Shown: positions 21,798-29,930 of the stretch, piece by piece
How positions within the stretch are numbered: the first letter of the stretch is position 1
Layout of the letters: every line of letters begins with the position of its first letter
Assembly: GCF_001418655.1 (NCBI RefSeq)
Contig: NZ_LIQZ01000240.1
Location: 1-33,712, forward strand
DNA from: Streptomyces phaeochromogenes
GTDB taxonomy: Bacteria; Actinomycetota; Actinomycetes; Streptomycetales; Streptomycetaceae
DNA: 33,712 bases
Reading direction: 5' to 3'
Made by a program: the position numbers and the translations under genes
The notes under the pieces: model-generated
Databases searched by the model: none
What the model saw: the letters and a program-made list of their open reading frames with translations, nothing else
What the model was told of the DNA's origin: nothing

Positions 21798-21813
21798 TGT
21801 TTCACGTGAAACA
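21798..21813. other. parS: parS site (ParB binding)
   Basis: TGTTTCACGTGAAACA is a perfect 16-bp palindrome identical to the bacterial parS consensus. It lies 35 bp upstream of aspS. ParB loads here and spreads to organise the origin region for chromosome segregation. Streptomyces chromosomes carry many such sites clustered around oriC, so this places the window in the origin-proximal core. Confidence 0.92.
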
Positions 21814-21941
21814 CCGCAAGCCTACCGGCCGCCCCAAGATCGCTGTTCGCAATAGTTCCGCCGCCGACTGCCGCTCAGCGCCCACGCGCCCCTCACCTGC
21901 CTCGGTGGCAGCTTTCGTTCACCTCTTCATACAGTGGGGCA

Positions 21942-24167
21942 ATGCGCATCGGTGATCCCCTTCCCTCAGTGGGGGACGTCCTCGCCACCCTCGCCACCGG
22001 CCTGTGGAGGTGGGACGACGCCGCCGGGAAGGTCACCCTCGACGCCGAGGCCGCCCGGCTCCTCGGCCTGCCCGCGGAGCCGACCGTGCTCACGGAGGCA
22101 GGTGTACGCGCCCGTTTCCACCCCGTCGACTGGAACGAGGTCAACGGGGTCGTCCAGCTCGCCGTCGTCGAGGGCACGCTCGCCGAGCTGCGGCTGAGGG
22201 TCATGGACGAGCAGGGCCATGTGATCCGTACCGTACGCAGCCGCTCCAAGCCGTCGATCGACCCGGGCACCGGGTCGTACCAGCTGATCGGCACCATGCA
22301 GGAGGTCACCGAGCCGCAGCCGGGCGCCGCCGCGCGTACGCCGGTCACGGGTGACTGGAGACGCTCGCGCGAGGCGTTCCTGCTGGACGCGGGGCGGGCG
22401 CTGGCCGAGGCGCGGTCCACGGCGGAGGTGCTGCGGGTCGCGGCGGGCCTGTCGATGCCCGGTTTCTCGCCGGACGGGCTCGCGGTCTTCGGCGCGGAGG
22501 GCGACCGGCTCACGGTCATCGGCCACCACGGGCACAACCCCGGGGACGAGGAGCCGTTCACCCAGATGCCGCTGGACACGGACTATCCGGCCGCGGAGGT
22601 CGTCCGCACCGGCCGTGCCGTCTATCTCTCCTCGCCCGACCACTACCGCGACCGCTATCCGGCCTCCTGGCCGCTCGCCCAGCACTTCGACCGCCAGTCC
22701 TGGGCGTTCCTGCCGCTCACGTTCGCGGGGCGCACGATGGGCGCGTGGATGGCGGCCTTCACGTACCCCGTCACGTTCACGCCCGACGAGCGTTCCGTGC
22801 TGACGACGGTGGCGCGGATGCTGGCGCAGGCCCTCTCGCGGGCCGGGGTCGCCGAGTCCGAGCGGGAGCTCACGGACGGCCTCCAGCGCTCGATGCTGCC
22901 CACCCTGGGGCCGCAGATCCCGGGCATGAGCGTCGCGGCCCGGTATGTGCCCACCGGCGGCGGGCTCCAGGTGGGCGGCGACTGGTACGACATGATCCCG
23001 CTGCCCGGCGGCACCTCCCGGAACAGCCCCGAGGGTGGCCGCTTCGCGCTTGTCATCGGCGACGTCCAGGGCCATGACGTACGCGCCGCCGGACTGATGG
23101 GCCAGCTCCGGATCGCGCTGCGCGCGTACGCCTCCGAGGGACACCGCCCGGACGCCGTCCTCTCGCGCGCCTCGCGCTTCCTGTACGGGATCACGTACGA
23201 CGAGGAGATCGCGGACCTGCGCTTCGCGACCTGCCTGTACGTGGAGGTCGATCCGGAGAGCGGGGTCCTGGAGATAGCCAGGGCCGGGCATCCGGACCCG
23301 GCGATACGCATGGCCGACGGGACCGTGCTGACCCGGCCGACCGCGGGCGGGCTGCCGCTCGGCATCGATCCGGACGCCGACTATCCGACGACACGGCTCG
23401 TCCTGGAGCCCGGCGAGACCATGCTGATCTGCACGGACGGGCTCATCGAGACCGGCGGGCACGACCTGGACACCGGCTGGCGGCGGATCCGCAAGATCCT
23501 GGAGAGCCACGACGGTGACATGGAGGAGCTCGCCGACGCGCTGGTCCAAGCCGTGCACGGGCCCTCCTCCCACCACACGACCGGGCCGCTGGTGGACCGC
23601 CGCGAGGACGACATAGCGGTGCTGCTGCTGAGCAGGGCGGGGGAGAGCCGCGGTGGCGACACCGTGGCCGAGCGGCCCTCCGTGCGCCGCACCATGGTGA
23701 CCGTCGCGCAGGCCGAGCACGAGCGGGTCGCTGGAGCCCGCCAGCAACTGCGGGAGTTCCTGCACGACTGGGCTTCCGCCGACCAGGTCGACTCGGCGGT
23801 CCTGCTGGTCTCCGAGATGATCACGAACGTCCTCGTCCACACCGACGCGGACGCGCTGCTCGTCGCCGAGATGACGGGCGGGGCCGGGTCCCGTCGGATA
23901 CGGATCCAGGTGTCGGACGGGAGCGACGACCTGCCCCACAAGCGGCATCCCGGCGAACTGGCGTCCTCCGGGCGGGGTTTGATGCTGATGGAACTGCTCG
24001 CGGACGCGTGGGGCGTGGACCCGCGGGGCGAGGGCAAGAGCATCTGGTTCGAGCTCTATGAGGAGGGACCGGACGGGGAGGATCCGGGCGGCCAGGAACC
24101 GGGCGGCGAGGCCGAGCCCGGGGTTCCCGGCTTTTCCGGGGTCACCGAGGTCTCGGGAGACGCGTAA
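21942..24167 (+). CDS. PAS-GAF-SpoIIE phosphatase with C-terminal RsbW-like ATPase domain
   Basis: A 741-residue cytoplasmic regulator. Residues about 1-125 are PAS-like (VLATLATGLWRWDDAAGKVT, HVIRTVRSRSKP). Residues about 145-300 are a GAF domain. Residues about 310-545 are a PP2C-type SpoIIE phosphatase: ELTDGLQRSMLPTLGPQIPG, VGGDWYDMI and FALVIGDVQGHD carry metal-binding Asp residues, and REDDIAVLLL closes the domain. Residues about 580-705 are HATPase_c_2 with SEMITNVLVHT and GRGLMLMELLADAWG. Phosphatase and anti-sigma kinase in one chain suggest control of an STAS-type anti-anti-sigma factor. The ATG at 21942 lacks a strong ribosome site. The last 37 codons overlap the convergent permease gene. 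Confidence 0.9.
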   Translation: MRIGDPLPSVGDVLATLATGLWRWDDAAGKVTLDAEAARLLGLPAEPTVLTEAGVRARFHPVDWNEVNGVVQLAVVEGTLAELRLRVMDEQGHVIRTVRSRSKPSIDPGTGSYQLIGTMQEVTEPQPGAAARTPVTGDWRRSREAFLLDAGRALAEARSTAEVLRVAAGLSMPGFSPDGLAVFGAEGDRLTVIGHHGHNPGDEEPFTQMPLDTDYPAAEVVRTGRAVYLSSPDHYRDRYPASWPLAQHFDRQSWAFLPLTFAGRTMGAWMAAFTYPVTFTPDERSVLTTVARMLAQALSRAGVAESERELTDGLQRSMLPTLGPQIPGMSVAARYVPTGGGLQVGGDWYDMIPLPGGTSRNSPEGGRFALVIGDVQGHDVRAAGLMGQLRIALRAYASEGHRPDAVLSRASRFLYGITYDEEIADLRFATCLYVEVDPESGVLEIARAGHPDPAIRMADGTVLTRPTAGGLPLGIDPDADYPTTRLVLEPGETMLICTDGLIETGGHDLDTGWRRIRKILESHDGDMEELADALVQAVHGPSSHHTTGPLVDRREDDIAVLLLSRAGESRGGDTVAERPSVRRTMVTVAQAEHERVAGARQQLREFLHDWASADQVDSAVLLVSEMITNVLVHTDADALLVAEMTGGAGSRRIRIQVSDGSDDLPHKRHPGELASSGRGLMLMELLADAWGVDPRGEGKSIWFELYEEGPDGEDPGGQEPGGEAEPGVPGFSGVTEVSGDA

Positions 24168-25207
24168 CGCCCCCGCAGCTCCGCGATCACTCCGAACGCC
24201 GCCGCCGTCAGGGGCACCGCCAGCAGCATTCCGAGGATGCCCGCCACGGACGCGCCCGCGGTGATCGCCAGCATGACGACGGCGGGGTGCATCTGCACGG
24301 TCCGGCTCTGGATCATCGGCTGGAGCACATGCCCCTCAAGGACCTGCACGGCCAGGACGACCCCCAGCGCCCACAGCGCGATCACGAAACCGCGGTCCGC
24401 GAGGGCCACCAGGATCGCCACCGCGCCGGAGAGAAAAGCGCCCAGGTACGGGATGTACGCGCCGACGAACACGAGCGCGCCGAGCCCGACGGCCCCCGGC
24501 ACCCGCAGCACGAGCAGACCCACGGTGATGCAGATCGCGTCGATGAGCGCGATGAACGTCGTCCCGCGCATGAACCCCTCGACGGCCTGGTACGCCCGCC
24601 GCGCCATCGCCTCGGTCATGTCGCCCGAGCCCTGGGGCACCAGCGAGCGCAGGGTCCCGGCCGCCCGGTGCGAGTCCCGCAGGAAGAAGAAGACGAGCAG
24701 CAGCGCGAGGACGGCCATGGCGATGGCCTCGCCCACGACGCTGATCCCGCTGATCACCCCGGACGCCGCCGTCCCGCCGAACTTGCCCAGCAGCTCCTTG
24801 GCGTTGGAGGCGAGATCGTCGAGCGAGGTGCCGGCCGCCCCGAAGTGCTCGGACAGCGACTCGGCGGCCTGTTTGAGCGAGGCGGTGATCTCGTCACCGG
24901 TGTCGATCAGCGCGGCCACCACGATGTATGTGGCCCCGCCGACGACGGCGAGCACCGCGGCGCAGGTGACGCCGGCCGCGATCGACCGGTTCACCTTCGC
25001 CCGCACCAGCCGCCCGTACAGCGGCCGGAGCAGCGCCGTCCCGAGCAGCGCGAGCAGCACCGGCACCACCGCGGTCTTGAACTCGACGCACAGCCGCACC
25101 GCGACCACCACGACCCCGGTGACCAGCAGAGCGACGACGCACCAGGCGGCCACGCGGCGCACGGGTTCGGGCAGGAGCCGGGCGGGTTCCGGAAGCAGGG
25201 GCTGCAC
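24056..25207 (-). CDS. AI-2E family transporter (PerM/TqsA-like permease)
   Basis: A 383-residue membrane protein with about eight hydrophobic segments. It opens with paired helices (WCVVALLVTGVVVVAVRL, VPVLLALLGTALLRPLY), has a long periplasmic-type loop (KQAAESLSEHFGAAGTSLDD), and the conserved C-terminal half GFMRGTTFIALIDAI, VGAYIPYLGAFLSG, VLEGHVLQPMIQSRTVQMHP, all hallmarks of the family. Substrates vary and are mostly unknown. I start at GTG 25207 (AGGTGGAGG upstream); in-frame ATGs further upstream would run toward the divergent P450. The last 37 codons (Pro/Ser/Gly-rich) overlap the convergent phosphatase gene on the other strand. Confidence 0.88.
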   Translation of the reverse strand: MQPLLPEPARLLPEPVRRVAAWCVVALLVTGVVVVAVRLCVEFKTAVVPVLLALLGTALLRPLYGRLVRAKVNRSIAAGVTCAAVLAVVGGATYIVVAALIDTGDEITASLKQAAESLSEHFGAAGTSLDDLASNAKELLGKFGGTAASGVISGISVVGEAIAMAVLALLLVFFFLRDSHRAAGTLRSLVPQGSGDMTEAMARRAYQAVEGFMRGTTFIALIDAICITVGLLVLRVPGAVGLGALVFVGAYIPYLGAFLSGAVAILVALADRGFVIALWALGVVLAVQVLEGHVLQPMIQSRTVQMHPAVVMLAITAGASVAGILGMLLAVPLTAAAFGVIAELRGRYASPETSVTPEKPGTPGSASPPGSWPPGSSPSGPSS

Positions 25208-25286
25208 GCCTCCACCTGACCATGCGTCAGGCGGGGCGGCGCTCCGGGAGGGCTGAAAGGGGGACCGGGCGCGGGACCGGTGCGCG

Positions 25287-26690
25287 ATGATGCGAACCAT
25301 GGCCGCCATCACTGAGATACCAGGGCCCAAAGGCCTCCCCCTGCTCGGCTCGGCACTCGACCTCCGGCGCGATTCGCTGGAGGTCTTCCTCCGCGCCCGG
25401 CGGGACCACGGCGACGTGGTGCGGCTCTCCGCGGGCCCGCCGGGAGTCCGCACGGTGCTGCACTGTGTCTTCTCCGCGGAGGGCGTGCAGCAGATCCTGG
25501 CCTCGCAGGCGGCCAACTTCCGCAAGGACAACCAGTTCTACGAGGAGCTGAGGCAGTCCGCCGGCAACGGCCTGCTCACCGCGCAGGACGCCGACTACCG
25601 GCGCCAACGCCGGCTGATCCAGCCGCTGTTCACAAAACGGCAGGTGGACACCTATGCCAAGGCGGTGACGCTGGAGGCCGACGGCACGGTCGAGCGCTGG
25701 CGGGACGCGGCCGACGGCGTCGTCGACGTGGTCCGGGAGATGGACCGGCTCGCGCTGCGCACGGTCTCGCGCATCCTGTTCGGCGCGGATGTCGAGGCCG
25801 CGGTCGACGTCATCCACGACAACTTCCCCGTGGTCAGCGAGTACGTGACGCGGCGCGGCTTCTCCCCCATGAACCCGCCGCGCTCCTGGCCCCTCCCGTC
25901 CAACCGCCGGGCCGAGGCGGCCTCCCGGGCGGTGTACGCGGTCTGCGACCGGATCATCGCGGAGCGCAGGGCGGCCGACGCGACGGCCGACACCGCCTCC
26001 ACCGGAGCCGCCTCCACCGAGGGCGACGACCTGCTCTCCCTTCTCTCCCGGGCGAGCACCGAGGAGGACGGCAGCCTCGACGCCGCCGAACTCCGCGACC
26101 AGGTGCTGGTCTTCCTGGTCGCGGGCCACGAGACGACCGCGACGTCCATGGCCTTCGCGCTCCATCTCCTCGCCCGCCACCCGGAGGCCCAGAAGCGGGC
26201 CCACGAGGAGGCCGACCGCCTGCCGTCGGGCCGGGCACCCTCGGCCGCCGACCTCGACGAACTCCCGTACCTGACAAGGGTGCTGAAGGAGACCATGCGG
26301 CTGTACCCGGCCGCTCCGGTGGTCGGCCGCCGGTCCGTCGAGGCCGCGGAGGTAGACGGGCACCTGATCCCGGCAGGCGCGGACGTCCTGGTCCTGCCCT
26401 GGGTCACCCACCGCCACCCGGACCTGTGGGACGACCCGGAACGCTTCGACCCCGACCGCTTCACCCCCGAACGGGAGGCCGCCCGCCACCGCTACGCCTG
26501 GTTCCCCTTCGGCGGCGGCCCGCGCGCCTGCATCGGCCAGTACTTCTCAATGCTGGAGTCCGTCCTGGCCCTGGCCGCCCTGCTGCGCTCGTACGACCTG
26601 GAGGCCGTGGACACGGAGGTCCCCCTGACAGCGGGAATCACCCTCCAGGCAACGGGTCCCGCACGGGTACGGGTGCGGGCCCGCACGTAA
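25287..26690 (+). CDS. Cytochrome P450
   Basis: A 467-residue P450 without a membrane anchor. The proline-rich entry is IPGPKGLPLLGSALDL, the I-helix oxygen motif AGHETT (279-284), the ExxR pair Glu335/Arg338 (KETMRLYP), the PERF-like segment DPERFDPDRF, and the haem loop FPFGGGPRACIGQ with Cys415. The sequence is closer to fatty-acid/steroid-type (class II-like) bacterial P450s than to the typical Streptomyces CYP105 group. No ferredoxin gene is adjacent. Starts at 25287, 25290 and 25299 are possible; none has a good ribosome site. Substrate unknown. Divergent from the AI-2E permease gene, 79 bp apart. Confidence 0.92.
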   Translation: MMRTMAAITEIPGPKGLPLLGSALDLRRDSLEVFLRARRDHGDVVRLSAGPPGVRTVLHCVFSAEGVQQILASQAANFRKDNQFYEELRQSAGNGLLTAQDADYRRQRRLIQPLFTKRQVDTYAKAVTLEADGTVERWRDAADGVVDVVREMDRLALRTVSRILFGADVEAAVDVIHDNFPVVSEYVTRRGFSPMNPPRSWPLPSNRRAEAASRAVYAVCDRIIAERRAADATADTASTGAASTEGDDLLSLLSRASTEEDGSLDAAELRDQVLVFLVAGHETTATSMAFALHLLARHPEAQKRAHEEADRLPSGRAPSAADLDELPYLTRVLKETMRLYPAAPVVGRRSVEAAEVDGHLIPAGADVLVLPWVTHRHPDLWDDPERFDPDRFTPEREAARHRYAWFPFGGGPRACIGQYFSMLESVLALAALLRSYDLEAVDTEVPLTAGITLQATGPARVRVRART

Positions 26691-26824
26691 CACCGGGGAC
26701 CGGCCGCTTGGTCCGGGCCGTGCGCGGAGAATCGATACCCCTCGCCCCTATCGGGTGAACATCCTTGCCGTGGACATGAGTTACACCTCCGCGTGCCTAC
26801 GTTCCGGGGCGGAGGTGATGCTCG

Positions 26825-27805
26825 ATGTACGAGCAGAACAACATGCCGCCGAACAGTGCGACGGCACCGCGACAGGACGCGATCGACATCAACGACTTCG
26901 TGTTCGCGGCCACGGGGGCGCGGCTGCGGAGGCTGACTCTGCCTGACGGCTCGCACTGGTTCCCGGCAGTCGACGTGTGCAAGCAGCTGGGCTACGTCCA
27001 CACGGGCTCCGCTCTGCGCGACATTGCGGACAAAGCCAATTTCGGAAGCGCCGAGAGTGTGCTTGGGAGGCACACTCTCAGCATTCCCGCAGGTCGAGAG
27101 TGGCGACGAGACATGAATCTCGTGAGCCTCGAAGGTCTGATCCGACTGGTCAACGGCTGTACGAAACCGGAGTCCCAGCCCTTCAAATCCTGGGTGGCCA
27201 CAGTCATCGAGACCATCCAGCGCACCGGTTCCTACTCCCTGGAACCAGCCCCCGTCCAACCCACACCCGACGGCGCCACCGCATACGTCATGCCCCAGCA
27301 GATCGCCGACGCCATCGTGCGGCTCGAAGAACGGAACATCCGGGCGGACGAGTTGCTGCTCGCCTTCCAGGAGGAGCGCGGCGAACTGCTGCGGCAGATC
27401 AGCGACAGCCAGCACGCCATGGTCGAAACACAGCGGCAGATCTGCCGCAGCCAGAACGTCATGGCCGAGGCGCTGCAGCAGATCGCCGAGGCGCTCAAGC
27501 CTGCCCATGGCCATGGCCGTCCTCGCCCCACCGCGGCGCCGGAGCCCGAGCTGACACCTCAGCAGCTCCTCGCCACCTGGAAGGCGAAGAATCTCGTCGT
27601 CACCGGAGACGTCCACGCCGTGGCGGCCTACCTGGCTCCGGCCCTCCTGCGCGGCGGGGCCCGCTACCCGCTGGAGGAGATCGCCACCCGCACGGGTCTG
27701 CCGCAGGAGCGTGTCCACGACTGCGTACGGATGCTGCTCAGGCGGGGGTGCGTCCGGCAGACGGGCTGCGCGCCGGACGGGGCACCGATCTACGTGCTCC
27801 CGTAG
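26825..27805 (+). CDS. BRO-N domain protein, phage antirepressor-like
   Basis: A 326-residue protein. Residues about 22-130 are a BRO-N domain: FVFAATGARLRRLTLPDGSH, WFPAVDVCKQLGY, HTGSALRDIAD, and the MNLVSLEGLIRLV and FKSWV motifs. A coiled-coil-like region (about 155-225) follows with repeated Ile/Gln heptads (LRQISDSQHAMVETQRQICR), then a small winged-helix-like C-terminal domain (LEEIATRTGLPQERVHDCVR). BRO proteins come from phages and large viruses, but Streptomyces carry many chromosomal copies with this layout. GGAGGTG stands about eight bases before the ATG. It ends before a strong two-way terminator. No other phage genes surround it. Confidence 0.85.
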   Translation: MYEQNNMPPNSATAPRQDAIDINDFVFAATGARLRRLTLPDGSHWFPAVDVCKQLGYVHTGSALRDIADKANFGSAESVLGRHTLSIPAGREWRRDMNLVSLEGLIRLVNGCTKPESQPFKSWVATVIETIQRTGSYSLEPAPVQPTPDGATAYVMPQQIADAIVRLEERNIRADELLLAFQEERGELLRQISDSQHAMVETQRQICRSQNVMAEALQQIAEALKPAHGHGRPRPTAAPEPELTPQQLLATWKAKNLVVTGDVHAVAAYLAPALLRGGARYPLEEIATRTGLPQERVHDCVRMLLRRGCVRQTGCAPDGAPIYVLP

Positions 27806-27838
27806 TTGCCCGTAAAGCCGTAGGCGCACAGCAAAACA

Positions 27839-27875
27839 GGCCCGAAGCCGCAAAACGAAGTTGCGGCTTCGGGCC
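27839..27875. terminator. Bidirectional terminator between BRO-N and pirin genes
   Basis: GGCCCGAAGCCGCAA (27839-27853) pairs perfectly with TTGCGGCTTCGGGCC (27861-27875) over a 7-base loop, then TTCTC on the plus strand. It sits between two convergent genes and can serve both. Confidence 0.9.
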
Positions 27876-27931
27876 TTCTCGTACCGTACCGGACCCGCGA
27901 GTTGATCGCGGACCTGGCATCGAACGGGCTG

Positions 27932-28903
27932 CTACAGCCCGCCCTCGCTCATCCCGTGAACCGCCGGAATCGTGCCCAGGCGGCCCTTCTGGAAGTCGTC
28001 GAACGCCTGCTGGAGTTCCTCGCGGGTGTTCATGACGAACGGGCCGTAGTGGGCCATCGGCTCACGGATCGGCTGGCCGCCCAGGATGACGACCTCCAGG
28101 TCCGGGGTGTTGGCGTCCTGCTTCTCGTCCGCGCGGACGGTCAGCGAGGAACCCGCGCCGAAGACGGTGGTCTGCCCGGTGTGGACCGGGCGACGGTCCG
28201 CACCGACACTGCCGCGGCCGGCCATCACGTACGCGAGGGCGTTGAAGTCCTCGCGCCACGGGAGCGTGAGCTCGGCGCCGGGTGTCACGGTCGCGTGGAT
28301 CATGGTGATCGGCGTGTGCGTGATGCCGGGACCCTGGTGGCCGTCCAGCTCACCGGCGATGACGCGCAGCAGCGCGCCGCCGTCGGGCGTGCTGAGCAGC
28401 TGGACCGAGCCACCGCGGATGTCCTGGTAGCGCGGCGCCATCATCTTGTCCTTGGCCGGCAGGTTCACCCACAGCTGGAGCCCGTGGAAGAGACCGCCCG
28501 ACACGACGAGCGCCTCCGGCGGCGCCTCGATGTGCAGCAGGCCCGAGCCCGCGGTCATCCACTGGGTGTCGCCGTTGGTGATGGTGCCGCCGCCACCGTT
28601 CGAGTCCTGGTGGTCGAAGACGCCGTCGATGATGTAGGTCACGGTCTCGAAGCCGCGGTGGGGGTGCCAGGGGGTGCCCTTGGGCTCGCCCGGCGCGTAC
28701 TCCACCTCACCCATCTGGTCCATCATGATGAACGGGTCGAGATGGCGGTAGTTGATCCCGGCGAACGCGCGGCGGACCGGGAAGCCCTCACCCTCGAATC
28801 CGCTCGGCGCGGTGGTCACGGCGAGCACAGGACGTGCCACGGCCTCGGTCGACGCGGCCACACGGGGCAGGGTCAGCGGGTTCTCGACGGTCACTGCAGG
28901 CAT
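27932..28903 (-). CDS. Pirin family protein
   Basis: A 323-residue bicupin. The pirin signature is complete: WHPHRGFETVTYIIDG gives His80 and His82, and TAGSGLLHIE gives His124 and Glu126, the four ligands of one Fe(II). GVFDHQDSNGGGG lies between. The C-terminal cupin (LSTPDGGALLRVIAG, MAHYGPFVMN) is typical and lacks obvious ligands. Pirins act as quercetinase-like dioxygenases or redox-sensing partners; the role here is open. AAGGAGGT stands six bases upstream of the ATG at 28903. The upstream region carries AT-rich direct repeats that may be an operator. Confidence 0.92.
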   Translation of the reverse strand: MPAVTVENPLTLPRVAASTEAVARPVLAVTTAPSGFEGEGFPVRRAFAGINYRHLDPFIMMDQMGEVEYAPGEPKGTPWHPHRGFETVTYIIDGVFDHQDSNGGGGTITNGDTQWMTAGSGLLHIEAPPEALVVSGGLFHGLQLWVNLPAKDKMMAPRYQDIRGGSVQLLSTPDGGALLRVIAGELDGHQGPGITHTPITMIHATVTPGAELTLPWREDFNALAYVMAGRGSVGADRRPVHTGQTTVFGAGSSLTVRADEKQDANTPDLEVVILGGQPIREPMAHYGPFVMNTREELQQAFDDFQKGRLGTIPAVHGMSEGGL

Positions 28904-28920
28904 GTCGGTACCTCCTTGTG

Positions 28921-28946
28921 CTCGAAGTTTAGTTGAATCTCGAACT
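28921..28946. promoter_or_regulatory. AT-rich candidate operator upstream of pirin gene
   Basis: CTCGAAGT (28921-28928) and CTCGAACT (28939-28946) are direct repeats 18 bp apart with TTAGTTGAAT between them, just upstream of the pirin ribosome site. The composition contrasts with its surroundings and recalls MarR-type sites, but no regulator gene is adjacent. Confidence 0.35.
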
Positions 28947-28965
28947 TTCTGCCACCTGGAACGCA

Positions 28966-28997
28966 GAACGCCCGGAGGGCATTCCCTCCGGGCGTTC
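28966..28997 (-). terminator. Hairpin terminator after the SseB-domain gene
   Basis: Arms of 14 bases (GAACGCCCGGAGGG at 28966-28979 and its exact complement at 28984-28997) with a 4-base loop. On the minus strand it lies 150 bp downstream of the SseB-domain gene and is followed by TTC-rich sequence. It also insulates the pirin promoter. Confidence 0.85.
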
Positions 28998-29049
28998 CGG
29001 TGTGGAGCGGGTCGTACGGGCCGGCTGCACGGGCCGGCCATGTGGACCG

Positions 29050-29072
29050 CTCGCACGAGCCGGTCGTGCGAG
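29050..29072 (-). terminator. Second hairpin after the SseB-domain gene
   Basis: CTCGCACGA (29050-29058) and TCGTGCGAG (29064-29072) pair over a GCCGG loop, with GGCCGG/CCGGCC sequences outside that can extend it. It lies between the SseB-domain stop and the stronger hairpin at 28966-28997. Confidence 0.5.
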
Positions 29073-29147
29073 CCGGCCCTACCGGGCAGTACGCGCTTGC
29101 CGTCTGCGCGTGGCGGTGTCTGTCGGGCAGCCGTGGAGCAGCCGCGG

Positions 29148-29645
29148 TCAGCCGTACATCCGGCGCATCGCGAAGTCGACCATCTGCTCGACCGCCTTCG
29201 CGTCGAAGACGATGCGGTGCTCGCCCTCCATGTCGAGGACGAAGCCGTAGCCGGTGGGGAGCAGGTCGATCACCTCGGCGCCGATGACCACGAAGTACTT
29301 GGACTCCTTGCCGGCGTACCGGCGCAGTTCCTTGAGCGAGGTGAACATCGGGATCACGGGCTGCTGGGTGTTGTGCAGCGCCAGGAATCCGGGGTTGTCA
29401 CCGCGCGGGCAGTAGACCTTGGAGGTGGCGAAGACCTGCTGGAAGTCCTCGGGGGTCAGCGACCCCGTGGTGAACGCGCGCACCGCGTCGGCGAGCGACG
29501 GCGGCGACGGCTCGGGGTAGAGCGGCGGCTGCTGGCCGTATCCGCCGACCCCGCCGACACCACCGGGCATCTGCTGCTGCGGCGGCGGCTGGGACTGCGC
29601 GTACTGCTGCTGCCCCGGTCCCACGTTCTGGTCGTAGCCGTACAT
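29148..29645 (-). CDS. SseB-domain protein
   Basis: A 165-residue protein. The first 60 residues are Gln/Pro/Gly-rich and disordered (MYGYDQNVGPGQQQYAQSQ). Residues about 62-165 match the SseB N-terminal-type domain: LADAVRAFTTGSLTPEDFQQ, KVYCPRGDNPGFLALH, QQPVIPMFTSLKELRRYAGK and GFVLDMEGEHRIVFDA. This domain is common in actinobacterial cytoplasmic proteins of unknown role despite the virulence-derived name. I start at ATG 29645; there is no ribosome site, and TACTCT about ten bases upstream could be a -10 box for a leaderless mRNA. It is divergent from the acyl-CoA dehydrogenase gene, 285 bp apart. Confidence 0.8.
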   Translation of the reverse strand: MYGYDQNVGPGQQQYAQSQPPPQQQMPGGVGGVGGYGQQPPLYPEPSPPSLADAVRAFTTGSLTPEDFQQVFATSKVYCPRGDNPGFLALHNTQQPVIPMFTSLKELRRYAGKESKYFVVIGAEVIDLLPTGYGFVLDMEGEHRIVFDAKAVEQMVDFAMRRMYG

Positions 29646-29792
29646 GGGGGCAAGAGTACTGGCGGGGCGGCCCGCCCGGTCGTCCCCGGCGGATTTCCTC
29701 GAACAGGTGGCGGAGCCGTGCACTCCCACCCGAAGGTGGACCCCGAAATGTAGACCCTGCTCACACTTGGGCAATCAGGGGTTGATTCTTAT

Positions 29793-29838
29793 TACCGACG
29801 GGTAGCATCATCGTAGCTACTGGTTGGTACGCGAACCA
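29793..29838. promoter_or_regulatory. Palindromic elements upstream of the acyl-CoA dehydrogenase
   Basis: TACC-GACG-GGTA (29793-29804), GTAGCTAC (29813-29820) and TGGTT/AACCA (29821-29825, 29834-29838) lie in an AT-richer patch about 95-140 bp before the gene start, with a TTGATT box at 29782-29787. They may include the promoter and a fatty-acid-responsive operator; no single consensus is clear. Confidence 0.35.
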
Positions 29839-29930
29839 GATGCGCGCCAGACTCGAAACTCTCGAACCAGGTGCGAGGACTCGTCACCGAGGACTCACCA
29901 CCTCCCCGATCCCTTAACGGAGCCGTCGCC

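Noticed and set aside
21764..21814. Longer AspRS start including MFHVKQ
   Set aside because: These codons are the translated parS palindrome; AspRS proteins start at MHRYR.
19868..21955. Plus-strand frame opposite aspS
   Set aside because: aspS is unmistakable on the minus strand; this frame is Arg/Leu/Asp-rich noise.
27839..27875. tRNA or structured RNA gene between BRO-N and pirin
   Set aside because: The structure is a single perfect hairpin with a short loop between convergent genes, which is a terminator.
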